A stretch of DNA of 64,000 nucleotides from Vandiemenella viatica (GCA_031002005.1 JARYHS010009186.1:257701199-257765198), one strand, 5' to 3'; positions 35,701 through 50,700 are shown, numbered from the stretch's first letter. Notes: generated from the sequence alone by a model not told the origin. Numbers and translations are program-made.

Positions 35701-38700
35701 ATCTCCTCAAATTCATTGCATGGAACTAGAAGTAAAAACAATCAGTTCTTTAAGTCAATGAAGAGAAATCTGATTAAGGTAATTGTATGGGTAGCAATAT
35801 TATAAATGCTTTCTATTTTTCTTCTCGTTTAGTCAGATCAAGCTTGAAACAACAGTTACTTCCATCTCTGCCTACAGCAAAAGCTTTCAACTCCAAAGAT
35901 CTTTAGTGCATAAATTTTATAAGGATATACTTATGACACATTTATCATCTAATTCACACACATGTTTGTATATATCATATGAAGATTTATTGTTGCTATT
36001 AAATGGTTTTCCATTATTTCACATTTTTAAATCAGAATGAATTATTAAGTTTCAAGAACATTATGAATGAAATAAAGCAGATGAGGGTGGTGTGTAACAT
36101 TGTTACATTTATTTTTTCCCTGCTTGGTTCATGAATTAATCTATGTTGTGACTCTACATTAAAAACATTCTAAAATATTTCATATGTTTTTAGACAGTTA
36201 TGATCAACATACGTTCATGAAATTTTATTTTTTGTACAAACAATGCAGCCACATAAATTTAAATAAATCATAGTACAAATGGCATAAAAGAGACCCATTA
36301 TACTGTAGCTGGTATGAATCACTGAAAGTTATTATATTAATTTGTGAGTTTAACACAGAATAAGATTTGACTGTTGCCAGGCCCACCACTAGCTGTTTCA
36401 ACGCCCTTGTTCAATACCTATTATGCTGCCCCCTGTTTAACTACAGCCAGTAAGTGGTGGATCTAGGAACTTTCTGAACCGAGGCAATAAACTGAGATTG
36501 ATACCTATTATGCTGCCCCCTGTTTAACTACAGCCAGTAAGTGGTGGATCTAGGAACTTTCTGAACCGAGGCAATAAACTGAGATTGATACCTATTATGC
36601 TGCCCCCTGTTTAACTACAGCCAGTAAGTGGTGGATCTAGGAACTTTCTGAACCGAGGCAATAAACTGAGATTGATACCTATTATGCTGCCCCCTGTTTA
36701 ACTACAGCCAGTAAGTGGTGGATCTAGGAACTTTCTGAACCGAGGCAATAAACTGAGATTGATACCTATTATGCTGCCCCCTGTTTAACTACAGCCAGTA
36801 AGTGGTGGATCTAGGAACTTTCTGAACCGAGGCAATAAACTGAGATTGATACCTATTATGCTGCCCCCTGTTTAACTACAGCCAGTAAGTGGTGGATCTA
36901 GGAACTTTCTGAACCGAGGCAATAAACTGAGATTGATACCTATTATGCTGCCCCCTGTTTAACTACAGCCAGTAAGTGGTGGATCTAGGAACTTTCTGAA
37001 CCGAGGCAATAAACTGAGATTGATACCTATTATGCTGCCCCCTGTTTAACTACAGCCAGTAAGTGGTGGATCTAGGAACTTTCTGAACCGAGGCAATAAA
37101 CTGAGATTGATACCTATTATGCTGCCCCCTGTTTAACTACAGCCAGTAAGTGGTGGATCTAGGAACTTTCTGAACCGAGGCAATAAACTGAGATTGATAC
37201 CTATTATGCTGCCCCCTGTTTAACTACAGCCAGTAAGTGGTGGATCTAGGAACTTTCTGAAGCGAGGCAAAAAACTGAGATTGCTGCCCCTTCGAACATT
37301 ATTTTGCTGCCCCCATTGTTTCTATCTGAAGCAGTAGTAGAGCTAAAAAAAAAAAAAAGGTCGCCACTACATAAATTTGCTGCTCCCCCTAGATCTGGCT
37401 CTAACTACAGCTGCCTATTACCTAGGCTCAGTTTCAGGAGGGCGGCAAAATCATAATTAAAGGGCAGCAAATTTATTTCACGGCAACCTTTTTTTTTAGT
37501 TCCACTACTGTCCCAGCAACGGCAATGGAGTGGCAACTATCGGGGCGGCAACGGTTGATTTGCCGCCCCCCTGGACGTGCCTACCACGTACCGTGCACGC
37601 CTTGCATGCCCACTTACGGCGGACCTGACTGTTTGCATACCAAATTCGCATACAAAAGAAGAAGAAAAAACCTATAAAGTTGTATACATTTCATTTCAGT
37701 GCATTTATGTGGTCACCTAAATGGTATGAATGAAACTGAGTAAAAAAGTATTAAATAAAGAATACAACATAATTTAATTTGTAATCTTGGTTGTCCGGGT
37801 TGAACCATGTCAATTTGACGCGGTTCAACCCGGACAACCAAGATTACATTGACAACGACCGCGGAAGTCTGCGCACCCACATAATTTAATTTAACTAAAT
37901 ACATTGGAGTGCATGCTCTGCTGTGTCATGAAGAGGGTTCAAACATTACTTGTAAACTTCATCGGACAGACGACATCATTTTCATTTGAATTTGTTGGAG
38001 AATATGCAAAAATCTTTGATTTACAAGTGCGACAAAATACTTCTTCTGCCAACCTTTTTAGGTCGCAATGACAGGAGGGATAAGATTCAAGAAATAAGAT
38101 GCCATACTGATTCATTTATGTATTCCTTCTTTCCTCGTTCTGTTCGGGGTTGGAATGCACAGAATTAGGATTGGTGCTTAGCACCCTCTGCCACCCACAG
38201 TATTTGTGATTCGCAGATTACAGATGTAGATGTAGACAATGCCTCTGTTACTGATATCTTTTCTCAAGGATGCTAGAGTTGGTTAAACAGCCACCAAGAT
38301 ATTAATTTACCCTGTAATAGCTAAATGAAAGAAAATCACTGATATTATGAATCTGAAATATATTCTGAAAATTTGATGAAGTTAACACTAGTATCAGATT
38401 ACACTGTTGACAATATTTAAGGCAATATCGAGCTTCAAAATCACATATGATGATGGAGGTTATCCTCCAACACTGATTAAAAGCATGCATTCTTGCAATG
38501 TTCATACCTTGCAACGATCATCTAAGGTAAGTAGTGGTTCATTTCAGTATCCTTTTTTTTTTGTAATTCCTATTCGCTACTTAACACCTAATATTTCCTG
38601 GTTACCACACTGTACTTATAAAGCATATTATATGATATGAACAGGAAAAATATCTAACTTTTGTCTCGGGTAGAGGTAAAGTTTAACAATGACATTTAGT

Positions 38701-41700
38701 CAAAAGCCAAATTCAGAATAAATGCACTGATAGAACTGTTCATAAGTTCACATTATGGTCTTTCTCAGATGAAGGGTTTATATCCACTGATATCATCTAG
38801 TTTTCATCTGTATCTAAGTGTTTCTGCACTGTTGTTGCATCAGTTGTGGTTATTGTCGGTCCCTCATTTACAATTATTAATTTTTTCTCAAAAATTGATT
38901 TTTATATGGTCAAAAGTTTTCATTCCAGCCAGGGCCACATTTAGGATCTGTAGGCTTCTAAGCTATACATTTGGTGAGTGCTCTTTATGGTCTGTAGGCC
39001 TCTATGCTATAACTGTAGTGCGAGCCCCTATATATATACAATATCGATTACTTACTATTAAATTAATAAACCCTTTCATGTAAAATATTGGGTAATGTAA
39101 TGATAGTAAAAATATACAAGAATAACTTACTGAAGAATTGTCAATGATTTTTCCTTGTAATTCATATTGCCTAAAGCCGTTTCCTTTTTCCTTTGTTTAA
39201 TTACTGAAGAATTGAAATTTCTAAACATGTTTTCTTTATCGTCTTCGAGACTGAAGTGGATAAGGTTAGCAAGTGATGCTCGCATGTTCAATTTTTTGAC
39301 TGATGATCTATATATAAGGTGCTGTCTATTGCAGTTGTGTTGTTTCAACCAAACACACTCAACAAAAGCTTGTGGAATTGTGAACTCAAAACTTTCAGTA
39401 ACAATATGAAACAATAAAAATAAAATAGGAAAGATGACCTGTCACTTACCACAGATGAAGGCAGGAGGGCGAGATGAACACGTAAAAAACACAAAAACAA
39501 AAAGAATTGCACAATATTCCAGTGAGAAACCTTATTTGATTTGATTGATTTGATTTGATTTTTTTATTGATCCATTTAGTCAATGTATAGTACAGGTGTA
39601 CATTTGACATTGGATAAGTCATTTTGATGATTAGATGTTACATATTACTATGAGATGATGGGACATATATACATAATTAATAATACAATGACAAAACAAG
39701 TGTACATGAAGAGAATTTAACAATAATTTGATGAAAACAAAAATTGAAGGAATCCTAAAACCCATTTTTTATGAGTCCATATATTCACTGATAGAGTAAA
39801 AACTGTGTCTCACTAGAAATGCCTTTAGTTTTCTTTTAAATGAGCTACAGGAAGCATTTTTTACTTCTTCTGGTATTTTATTATAGAGTGTTATTCCCGA
39901 ATTTAAAATACTTTTTTGATATGTAGCAGTCCTGCAAAACGTTTTGTGGATGTCTGAACGTCCTCTGGTGAGGTAATTATGTACCATATCATTTTTTATT
40001 AGTTTATTGTTTCTTAGGAGGTACTCTCTTGTGAAAAGAACTATTTCATAGATGTACAGACATGGAACATTTAGAATGGCGAGGTTAATGAAATGTGTTC
40101 TACATGATTCTAGTCTTTTTAGACGACATATAGTTCTCACTGCTCTTTTTTGCATCCTAAATATATCAGTGCTTTGTGATGAGCTACCCCAGAAAATAAT
40201 TCCATATTTGACCAGTGAGTGGAAGTGAGCGTAGTATACTTGCATTACTGTACTAATAGTAGTGGTGTCCCTAAGAATTCTTAGTCCATAGCACACTGTA
40301 GACAGTCTTTTAGCTAATTTGCTTATGTGAACATCCCATTTCATGTTATGTTGTACCCATAATCCCAAGAATTTGGTTTCATTTACATTTTTTAGCTCTT
40401 TTTCACTTATGTTTACTTGAATATTGTTTTTGTTAGCAGAATGAGGTAGACAAAAATTCACACACACTGTTTTTTTCCTCATTCAAGATTAAATTATTTG
40501 CATCAAACCAGTTTTTCAACTCACTCATGGTTTTATTTGCTGTTAATTCTAAATTTTTAATGCTCGGGGAGGTGAATAAAATAGTTGTGTCATCCGCAAA
40601 CTGAACTGCATCTTTTGGATCGATATTCCTAGTGAGGTCATCTATATAAATTAGAAACAAAATAGGTCCTAACACCGAACCTTGGGGAACCATGTGAGAG
40701 GCGAGACATATGGCAGGGGGAAAGATATGATAACAACCCAACCCATCACATAAATTCATGCGGCGGGTCGGGTTGTGATCACATCTTTCCCCCTGCCATA
40801 TGTCTTGCCTCTCACATGAATAAGGTTTCTCACTGGAATACTGTGCAATTTGTTTTGTTTTGTGTTTTTTATGTGTTCATCATGGCCTCCTGCCCCCATC
40901 TGTGGTAAGTGATGGATCATCTTTCCCTTTCCTATCTTATTTTTAGTGGCCAGCGACAGTTTCTTTGTTTCCATTATCCATAGTATGAAACAATAGTCCT
41001 ATATATTAAGATAAAACAAATGTTAAAAGATGATTAAGGTCACTATCACAAGAAATATTAAAATATTTAAAAAAAACGTATTAATTATTCACAAATGCAT
41101 GTCATTGGAACACAGCAACTAAACTTTGCTCAGGCAGCACACGACTAATCAGGGCCTTCCCATGCCACACCAAGTTATCTATATTGCTGACTGCTGAAAT
41201 AAAGTATTAAAACAAATAAAAAAAAAATAAAATTAGTATTCAATTCTAAATACACATATTTCAATTTTAAACAAATGTAATTTTATTATAAATACTTATT
41301 TTCAAACAAATCAATAAAACTTGGACATTCCACCACTACTCACTGTTAAAATTATTTATAAATTATCTTACCGAACCTTCTGGATATGAAGGCTAGGGAA
41401 TTTCAGTTTATATTTCAGGTGTATGACAGTGATTTAAATCTACATTCATAAGCCCCGACCACAGTACTACAACCTTATATTACAAGGTTTATAAGGCTTC
41501 AACATTGAGCTGCAGAATTGTTACTTTTTGGTATAGGTGTATTGAAATATTCAAAGGGTTCAAAGGTATGAACTGCACATGCACGGACATTGTTTTCTGT
41601 TTTCACGAGCATTTCAGGACTTTTGGCACTAAACAGTTTTGGAAATAGGTTATTTTCTTTGCATACTTTTTTTTTTGTTTTCATGTGGCATGGGCCATTT

Positions 41701-44700
41701 GTGATGCAAGCACCTAAGCTGCAGCCTAGATAGCCTGTGCCTAAATGTGGCCCTGATTTCAGCAAGTAAAAGGCTTCACAACCTCAAAAGAAACTGTGAT
41801 TCACTGTTTGTAGTATGTGGTTTCCAAAACAGTTATATAAAAGCATTTTGAATTTTTGAGGCTCAATAATATTATCAGGGTGACTTGCTAGGATAGTGGA
41901 AGGAAGTCTGGTTCAAATTACACTGAATTAAACATTTATTGATAGTAAAGAAACTGATCAGATGTATGTTATTTTCCTCAAGTAGAAGGAACTTCCATAT
42001 TTTGTGGAGAAAGAAGGCACATACAATGGCTAAAAGTCTAGACCACTTATGACAGAGACTTGGCATCTTCTAAACATGACATTAATGATAGTAAAATATC
42101 CAATTTTTCACATGGTTATATTGTGAGTGCGTCATGATATAACAGACTAGATAGGTGCATGTTCTTCGATGGCTAACCCTAATCAATATTTGCAGATATT
42201 ATGGGGCAATGCAACAGAGGCTTGGCAGAATAATTTAAACTGTTTAACTTTATTCTCAAGGCTCTTCTGGAAGTTTACCCATTTTCCTATGCTAAATAAC
42301 CATTTCAAAGGATTTTTGTCCTGATATGCAGCACATGGCAAAATGTCCCCCTTCAGGAAATTGTGATCCAAATTTCATTTGACAGGTTATGTAAGAGAAT
42401 GAAGTAATATGAGAAGTGAAGTATGACAAAAGTTCAGTAGCTACAGAAAACTTGGTTAACTGGTCTTTAGTTAATAGTTCAGTCTCAAAAAATGCTCAAA
42501 CTGAGACTTATTATTTAATTTCACAGTAAATTTCTACAACAGATTTCTAGTAAGTGGTTTACACTTATCATGTACCTAAAGAGAAAAAATGAGGACTAGT
42601 GAAATTTTTTTATAGAATGTGAATCAAGATTTAAACTGCCCACACATCCAGCAAGCGTAGGAATGATTTATTTCAACCATATCAGAGAGTGAAATCTCAG
42701 AGCTACAGTATATACATTTAATAAAACCTCAGATCCTAAAGTAAACTCTACAGAAATAGGTAGCTTCAAACTTTTGACACTCAAATAGATATTAGTGGCT
42801 TCAGAAAGTAAAGTGATGGATCATACGTACCCATTGCTGATACCATGGAGAATTCATTGCATGGGCAGAAATATGTGGCGCAGTGAAGAAATTTTTCACT
42901 GGCTGTGCCTGTTTTGTATACCAGGTGTAACTTCCAGGAGTAGAACTGTACGGGTGAGGCTTTGAAACGATGAAGCTGTCAGTCACAGAAGAGCCTGTGG
43001 CTAAAGTTGAAGCAATATCTTGTTGATACAACTGGTTTGTTGCTGTAGGTGCCATTACATTGTACATAAAAGCATTAGCTTGAACTGCTTCTTCCTGGCC
43101 AATAGAACCGACCTGTTGAACTCCACCTGCACTTGCTGCTGGGAGTGTTCTGTTGTAGCGTGTAGGCCACTGACTACCAACTTCACTTAGCTTGTTCAAA
43201 ACATTACAGACAGGAATAGAATAACTGACAGCAGAGGGTAAAGTGGTCTGAACACTTGTAATAACTGTTTGCTGTTCCTTATTCTCACCACCATTCAACT
43301 GTCTTGAGTTTAGATACTGGTACACTTTTTCTGAATCTACACTGTTAGCAGGTTTTTCATTTGAAATCTTTTCAGTAGTTTCAGCATTCAACAAATTTTC
43401 TTTAATACACATATTTTGTACAGTTTCAATGTTTCCTTCTGACTGTCTGCCTGATAGGGAAACATGTACTTCTTCACTATTAATTTCAGGGGCAGAATCT
43501 GTTTGCTGGCAAGCATATTTAGAGTTCATTCCTGAGGGAATTTCAATCTTCTCTTGAGAATCCTTTTCTCGGGCAGCAAGTTTCAGTGCAGCCAAATGAA
43601 GATGGAACAGATGTTCACCCGATGTGAGATCTATGCAACCGTGTGGGCACGTAGGAAAATCACCAATTTCTTCTTTTTTTACTAAGTCACATAACACACC
43701 ATCTTCTGATAGTTCAAGTCCATACAAGCATAGGTTCTCTGCAGTCCACTCATTATCGGTTTTGTCTCTGTCAGCTAGTGTATTGCTATCACGAGGAGCA
43801 TTTGTAGATGAATAGGAGTGTTCTGCTGTATTGCCTGTGGCATGAATGTCAAATTGTTTACAGAGTTGTACTGCTGGCTCACTTTGACTTGTGACATTCT
43901 CATCACCTTTATTGGCAATATTTTCTGGGATTACCAAAGATTCATTAGGATCTGCTCCTTGTTTGGAATCCTTATTACCTACTATTTCTGCAACAGTAGA
44001 AACCTTCATTTTCTTTTTGGATCTGGAGTCTTTCTGACATAAATCTTTACGTTTGCCTCTTTGAGATCTATTACCTTGCATTTTAAGAGTAATTTTCTGT
44101 ACATATTTTTTTCTTGAGTCATTTCTTTTCTCAATAGAAGATTTAATTTGTGCTTCTTCAGACTGATAAGCCAGTGAATTGTTAGAATTTTCTGCTGAAA
44201 CTGCCATTGATGAATTATCTTGTAACAGAGAGCTTTGCTGTTCCCTTGGGGAGTTCTTTGTGGTTGATAGAGAAGTGGTCATACAACTAGAGTTTGTACT
44301 GCATATTAACTCAGTTTCTTTGCCAATATGACCTAAAAAAAACAGAAAAATTTAAAAAATAAAAAGAATGAACAATTTATTTAAATTTCATTTAACTATT
44401 TACTGAAAATTTAAATTAATATACTTCATATAATGTATGTATGCATGTATGTTTCTTTGAAAATAAGATAGGATAGGGAAAATAAACAGTTACTCGTCAC
44501 TTACCACAGATGAAGGCAGGAGGGCGAAACACGTAAAAACACAAAAACAAAAGAATTACACAATATTTCGACTTTTCAGTCTTACTCATGTAGGAGGCGA
44601 GACATATGGCAGGGGGAAAGATGTGGTCACATCCGAGCCCGCCACATGAATCATGTATGTTTCTTTGGGCCAACTAGTAACATGTTAGGCTTATATATAT

Positions 44701-47700
44701 TTTTTTCAGGTATTTTTTCATTATTATTTTGCTTAATTATCAAGATATTAGAGAACTGTATTGCTCCATTAGAATTAAAACATGCTGACTATTTACCATT
44801 TTTATCTTCTTGAAGGTGAAGTCTTTCAATAAATGATTTAGTGCTGTCATTTAGAACTTCTGCCACAAAAGTATCTTTCAAACTAACTTTTTTGCACTGG
44901 TTCTGAAATTAAAAAAACAGATTTTACTAAAAGTCTACAACAACAGTACATTTTCTCCAAGGAAAAATTGGAGATTTTAGTCAAGGTAAAATATTGATGT
45001 AAATAGAAGTTACATACATATCTGCACAACACAATGCCTATATTTTAATTGCCACAGAACAAAAGTTAACATCATTTCTCCCAAAGAAATTTTTCTGAGA
45101 GCAGTTCCATACTGCATTGTAAACTATTCTACCCATACTTTGCAGGAATGAAATTCCATGATTATTTAATCATATAAGTAAGTATAATGAGTTTTAAGTC
45201 CAATTTAGCTTAAAAAAAAATATGTTCTTAATACAAAAAAGAAAAAACTTGAGACTGTGTGTCCATATCATCTTCTATGGCAGTCAATAGTTTCTTATAT
45301 TCTCAATGGAACCAAGAAAGAAACAGATAGTTTGAGAACTACCAGAGGTTGGATGGTATGCAAAGGAGAGCAACTAGATTTGTTTGTGAAAATTACCACA
45401 GGACACAGTCAGTAACTGATATGATAAGGGAGCTGAAATGGGATTTATTGGAAGACAGGAGGAGGATGAATGGAGTGCTGGGAGTGCACAAGGCGTAAGT
45501 TGGCAACAGTGATGGAACTACCACTGCTACGGGCCGCGGACAGAGCTGTTGGGTATATAAGCAGGTGAGGCACTTGAGCTGTCTCAGTAGCTGCCCATCA
45601 GCCATATGTCTTCACACCTCAGGAAGATGAAGGAGCTATTGTCAAAATATTGTGTCTTCACAACACAATCTGGCGATGCACCCATTAAGACTTCATTGTA
45701 ATTATACAGTGGGAATGTTTCCATTCTTGCATTAAGTTGAGTTAATTTAATTACAATGCAGCATATTCCACAGTGGAAACATTTCTACACAATTACATTC
45801 CCATTACAAATTTTTTTAAAAAAGTTTTTTGGTACAATTTTATAACTAATCTACCTTTTCCTTTTAATTTAATTTAACTACAATGGAGCACATACTATAG
45901 TGACAATTTCCCTACACAACCATTATTCCCATTTCCTATACCCACCTACTTTTGCCCTCTACAAATTTCAACTTAAAATTCTTTCAACATTTCTGGTAAA
46001 TTATTTATCATTTCTCTTGGTGACTTATTCCGATCACCTACGAAAGAATAACTTCCCACATCCTTGTATCTGAAATCAAGTGCCAGATTGTAGTCATAGT
46101 CATCTTTTCCCTTCCATACATACTCCTAATTCTTACACAAATATCTTTCCACCTCTCATCACCAATAAGAGCTTTGTACACTCCCATGACTTTCTTCATC
46201 CTCTTCCTGTCTTTAAATGAATCCCATTCCAACTCTTTTACCACATCAGTTACTTATTGTGTTCTGTGATAATTTCCAGAGACAAATCAAGCAGTCCTTC
46301 TTTGCACACCCTCCAACTTCTGTATTTGATCCCCAAAATGTGAACCCCATATTACACCATGTTCAAGCAATGATCTGACCAATGTTTTGTAACCCAGTTA
46401 CTTTACTCCTCTGGTACATACCCTCAGCACTCTCCAACAATGGCAGGATTTTCAAACCTTATTCTACTACCTGTCCAATATGTTCTGCACAATTTAGCTT
46501 GTTATCAAATGTCATACCAAGATATTTACTTTTCAAGTCTTCAACAAACAATTCTTTCCCCAACTCATAGTCATAATTAATCTTTGGTTTTTGATCTAAT
46601 AAGTATTCTTCACATTTATCTTCATCCCACTCAGCTTCATATCCTGTCTAGATCATTCTGCAGCTGTTCACAGTCCTCTATTGTTTTGATCCTCTTATAT
46701 CGCATTATGTCATCTGCAAACAACCTAACTTCTGATAAAAAACCGTCAACACAATCATTCATTAGAATAATGAATAGGAATAGTTCCAGTACACTACCCT
46801 GTGTCACTCCCATTTTCACTTCCACTTCTTTTCTACTACATTTCCTACCCTGCCTTTTTGCTTTGTGCGTTTTAAGAATTCTTCTACCCAGTGGCTCACT
46901 TTCTCATCTACTCCAATAGTTTTTATCTTATTAATCACCATTTTATTGCTCACTCTGTCAAAAGCCTTTCACAGATCTAGTGCTAAATTATCAATTTGAT
47001 ATCCCTTGTCCATTTCATCCAAAATATCTTACATGTATTATAAAAATTTAAATTCACATGAATATCCTTGTCTAAAACCATGTTGCTGATGCAGAAACCA
47101 CTTACCCTCCTCTCACATATTTCTGATGTGGCTGTATATCAATCCCCCGATTAGTTTACCTACCACTGATGTCAAACTGATTGGCCTATAATTTACGACT
47201 CTAATTGTCACCCCTCCCTAAGTACTGGTACTTCTATTACACTTTTCCAGTCCTTTGGCAAGCAGCAAGTATCCAGACTCAATTTATATATTTCAAAATA
47301 AGGTACAATTACACATCCTCCTATCTTTATGACATTCACAGCAATATTATCTACACCAGCCCCTTTATGCCTTTTAAAGCTTTCTTATTTCCTTCGTGAT
47401 ATCCTCGGGATGAATTTCAATTTTTTTAATCTGCTCATTTCTAATTGTGTGATTAATCTCGTTCTCCGATTTATACCCTCTCATTTCTAAATCATTGTCC
47501 CTTATGTTTGGACCAAAACAGTTACCTAAAACCTCCGCCTTTTTCAAATCCCTAGTAATTTGTCCTCCATCTTTATCTATAATTGTGTTAACACCCAGTG
47601 AAGTAACCTAAAATTTTATTACTTCATATCCCAATCTGTTTATAGAAAATCAAGTTCACCTCAATAACATTGCAGATCAGGTTTAAAGTCATTTGTTTGA

Positions 47701-50700
47701 GTATTTCAAGTGATATTTCAGAATAAACAGTTATGTAAAATCAGAACGTAGTATTAACATTTTCATATAATGGAATTCAAATTATTTCAGAAAAGAAAAT
47801 GTTGCCTTCATTTTCAGAGATATTTCAGACACCAACTAGTAAAATGAGATTAGTAACCTTGAAGGTAGGAATTTTTCCTGAAGAGATACGAGACTTTAAA
47901 ATTTAAAACTAGCATGAAAATTTTATGATGCAGTAAACAGATTTAAAATTCTAGAAGCCACAATTTTGAAGATAGGAAAACAGTTTACAGCATAACAGAA
48001 TCGTGACTATGGCTTACATATCATATTAAATTTTGAGAAAGGTACTTAAAATTTAATGGATGGTTTTAGAAGATTTTGAAAATTGTCTTGGGAGACAAAA
48101 CGTTCATTGAGGGTATTATGTTTAAATAAAAGAGGATTTTTTTCTGGGCATGAAACTTCATTTGGTTTTTGAATTTATGCATTAGTTTGGCAGATATCTG
48201 AAAAAGAAATAATTACAATTCATCCCACAATGGCGGTTGAAGCTTGGTCAGAATTTAAATTATAAGAGGCAGGGGATGAAATTGTAAAGTGGTGAAAAAG
48301 CTATCAAAGAACTGTTATTACAGTTAGATGGTGATGATATCTTATTGAAGAGTTAACATAGAATCATTTAAATCAATTTTCAGAGCCACAATTTAAATAC
48401 TTTAGGAAATATCTATGACTTGAATTCACATCTTTCATTCATCCCGTTTACAAACTGGATCTTGGTATCAAATGGAAGAGGAGCAAAATTAAATCGATTT
48501 AAAGGTTATTTCAACTGTGTAGCTCTAAAACTTTGGGAGTTATAAACATTTTTCAAATCTCGGAGAAAATAATTTTTCTGTGGCTGAACGATAATAGATA
48601 CAAGAATTTTCGTCAGGATACATTTTAACAATTACGAAACAAGCTACCTACTGTAAAAATTTCAAGTAATTTCAAATAGTTTGAATACCCGGAAGTCTTG
48701 GATGATGTCTCACGAGAATGGGGATTTTTCCTTGTTCCCAAGCCGACCACATAAATAGAAGCCCGGGACTTCCTCACGGTCAGTCAGGAAAAGTTAGCTG
48801 AGCAGCCACGTTGTAGGTTGGGCAAGTGTTTGGTGCAGAAATGTAGCCGATAGGAGCAAACAATACTATGACATAATGTTTCCGGCAAACATCTTGGAAT
48901 TTTTGAGTGCGCGTTTGAATACTAGCAACCTTTATGTAACTGGAAGCAGCTAGGAGTTCTGAGGTTGGCCGGACTCAAATCATTTAACAGTACTCGCAAT
49001 CTATTAACTTGATGAGAATTCTGATGCCTAAAGGATTTGTTCTATGAACTTGTAAATTTTTCTGAAACATATAGTCATGATTTAGTTTTTCAAATGCAGC
49101 AGTGACTTTGATTTCAACATACCATTCCTGATTGAGGTTATCCAATCTGGTGGCTACCAAATAGCAGCAAGAATATTCCTAACATCCAAAGGCTACACAG
49201 CACAGTTAAAGTTTTCGACTGAAGTGTTCATGCATAGCCCCAGTGAACATTTTTGTCATTACAACCCTCTTCCCTTTTCTAATATAGCAATTCAGTCAGC
49301 GGTCCTCCTGCATTAATGATACTCTTCACAAACCCATGTTTAGCCATCTTCCTTGCTCAGTTGTTTCAAATGTAGGTTCTGTACTTCTTTTTATTTTCTG
49401 TTTTGGGATAAATATTTCTTCACCCTTTTTTATTATCTCCTTGAACTTTTCCCACCATGACTCTGCTGTAATGTGTCATACTTCCATTTGCTGAACCTTT
49501 CCCAGAAATATCTTTTCAGGTTTGAAATCTGTGCCGTTCTATAATTGTACCTAATTCCCCCTTCAGTTTTGGCCACTGGTTTACTGAATCCTCTATTATC
49601 CATCAGAACTGCTTCATGATCACTTATTCCTTCATTTACTTGACACCCCACAAAATTACCATTGGGCTTTATTAGGAAGATATCCAACATGTTTTGTTCT
49701 GCTCTACCACCTGCGTAAACTCTCCTTCCCTTATTAAGATATTTGCAAATCTCTGTTCCCTTGTGTTATTAATCTTATTTCCTACATGGTTCACACCTGG
49801 AAAATTTAAATCCTCACCAATAATGACCAAGCTATTCTCACTTCCGAACTCTGAGTATGAATTTAATTTCCCCCCAGGAGCCTCATCTTCATCAGTCATT
49901 CTTTCACTCCAGTAAGCCATCTACAGAGATTTTTTTCATTTTTTACTACCCTAGAAATCTTCCCAAATAACTCTTGATCATGATCTATGAACACCATTGA
50001 ATTGTAATAGTTTTTGCTAGTCAGTATGAAAACTCCTTCTCCAATCGCTCATCTATCACTGCATTGCACTCTGCAATCATTGGTTAAACCTCAGTGTCTA
50101 GTACTCCTTCTTTTAACCAAGACTCTATCCCTATAATTACTTGTGGTTTGTGTATCTCTATTAAGTTTGCAAATTCTATTAATTTATTCATTATACATCT
50201 ACAGATCATCAGCTTTGTGATACTTTCAGCATTAACCTCCACCTTCCCAGTTCCACCACAATCAGATACTGTACAGCAGCTTCATCTATTTCTTTAGGAT
50301 TTATGATTTTTAACATCGTGGTTCTACAATCAGTAGTACTTAGATCATCTATTTCAAACTCCTCAGCAGCAGTCCTTCAAAGAGGCACAGTCCTGACCCC
50401 ATCATCACTGGAAATGGGCTCCCTTACATCTTTAGCTAACAAACCTGAAAGTACCCCTGTGACCCTTCTATTTAGATGTAGGCCACACCTATTTAAACCT
50501 TACTTATCAATGGTGTTCACAGGCATCCTTCCCCGCCCCCCAGTAGCACCTCCGTTTCCACATTTACCCGCCTCACAGAGTGGTTCAATCGTGGCCGGTC
50601 ATGGCGACTTAGGTCCTGCCTGAGATGCTGTCCCTCCTCAGATTGTTCAGTGTTTCTGTTAAATTATTCAGCGTTTCCCTTGATAATGTATAATGTCACC

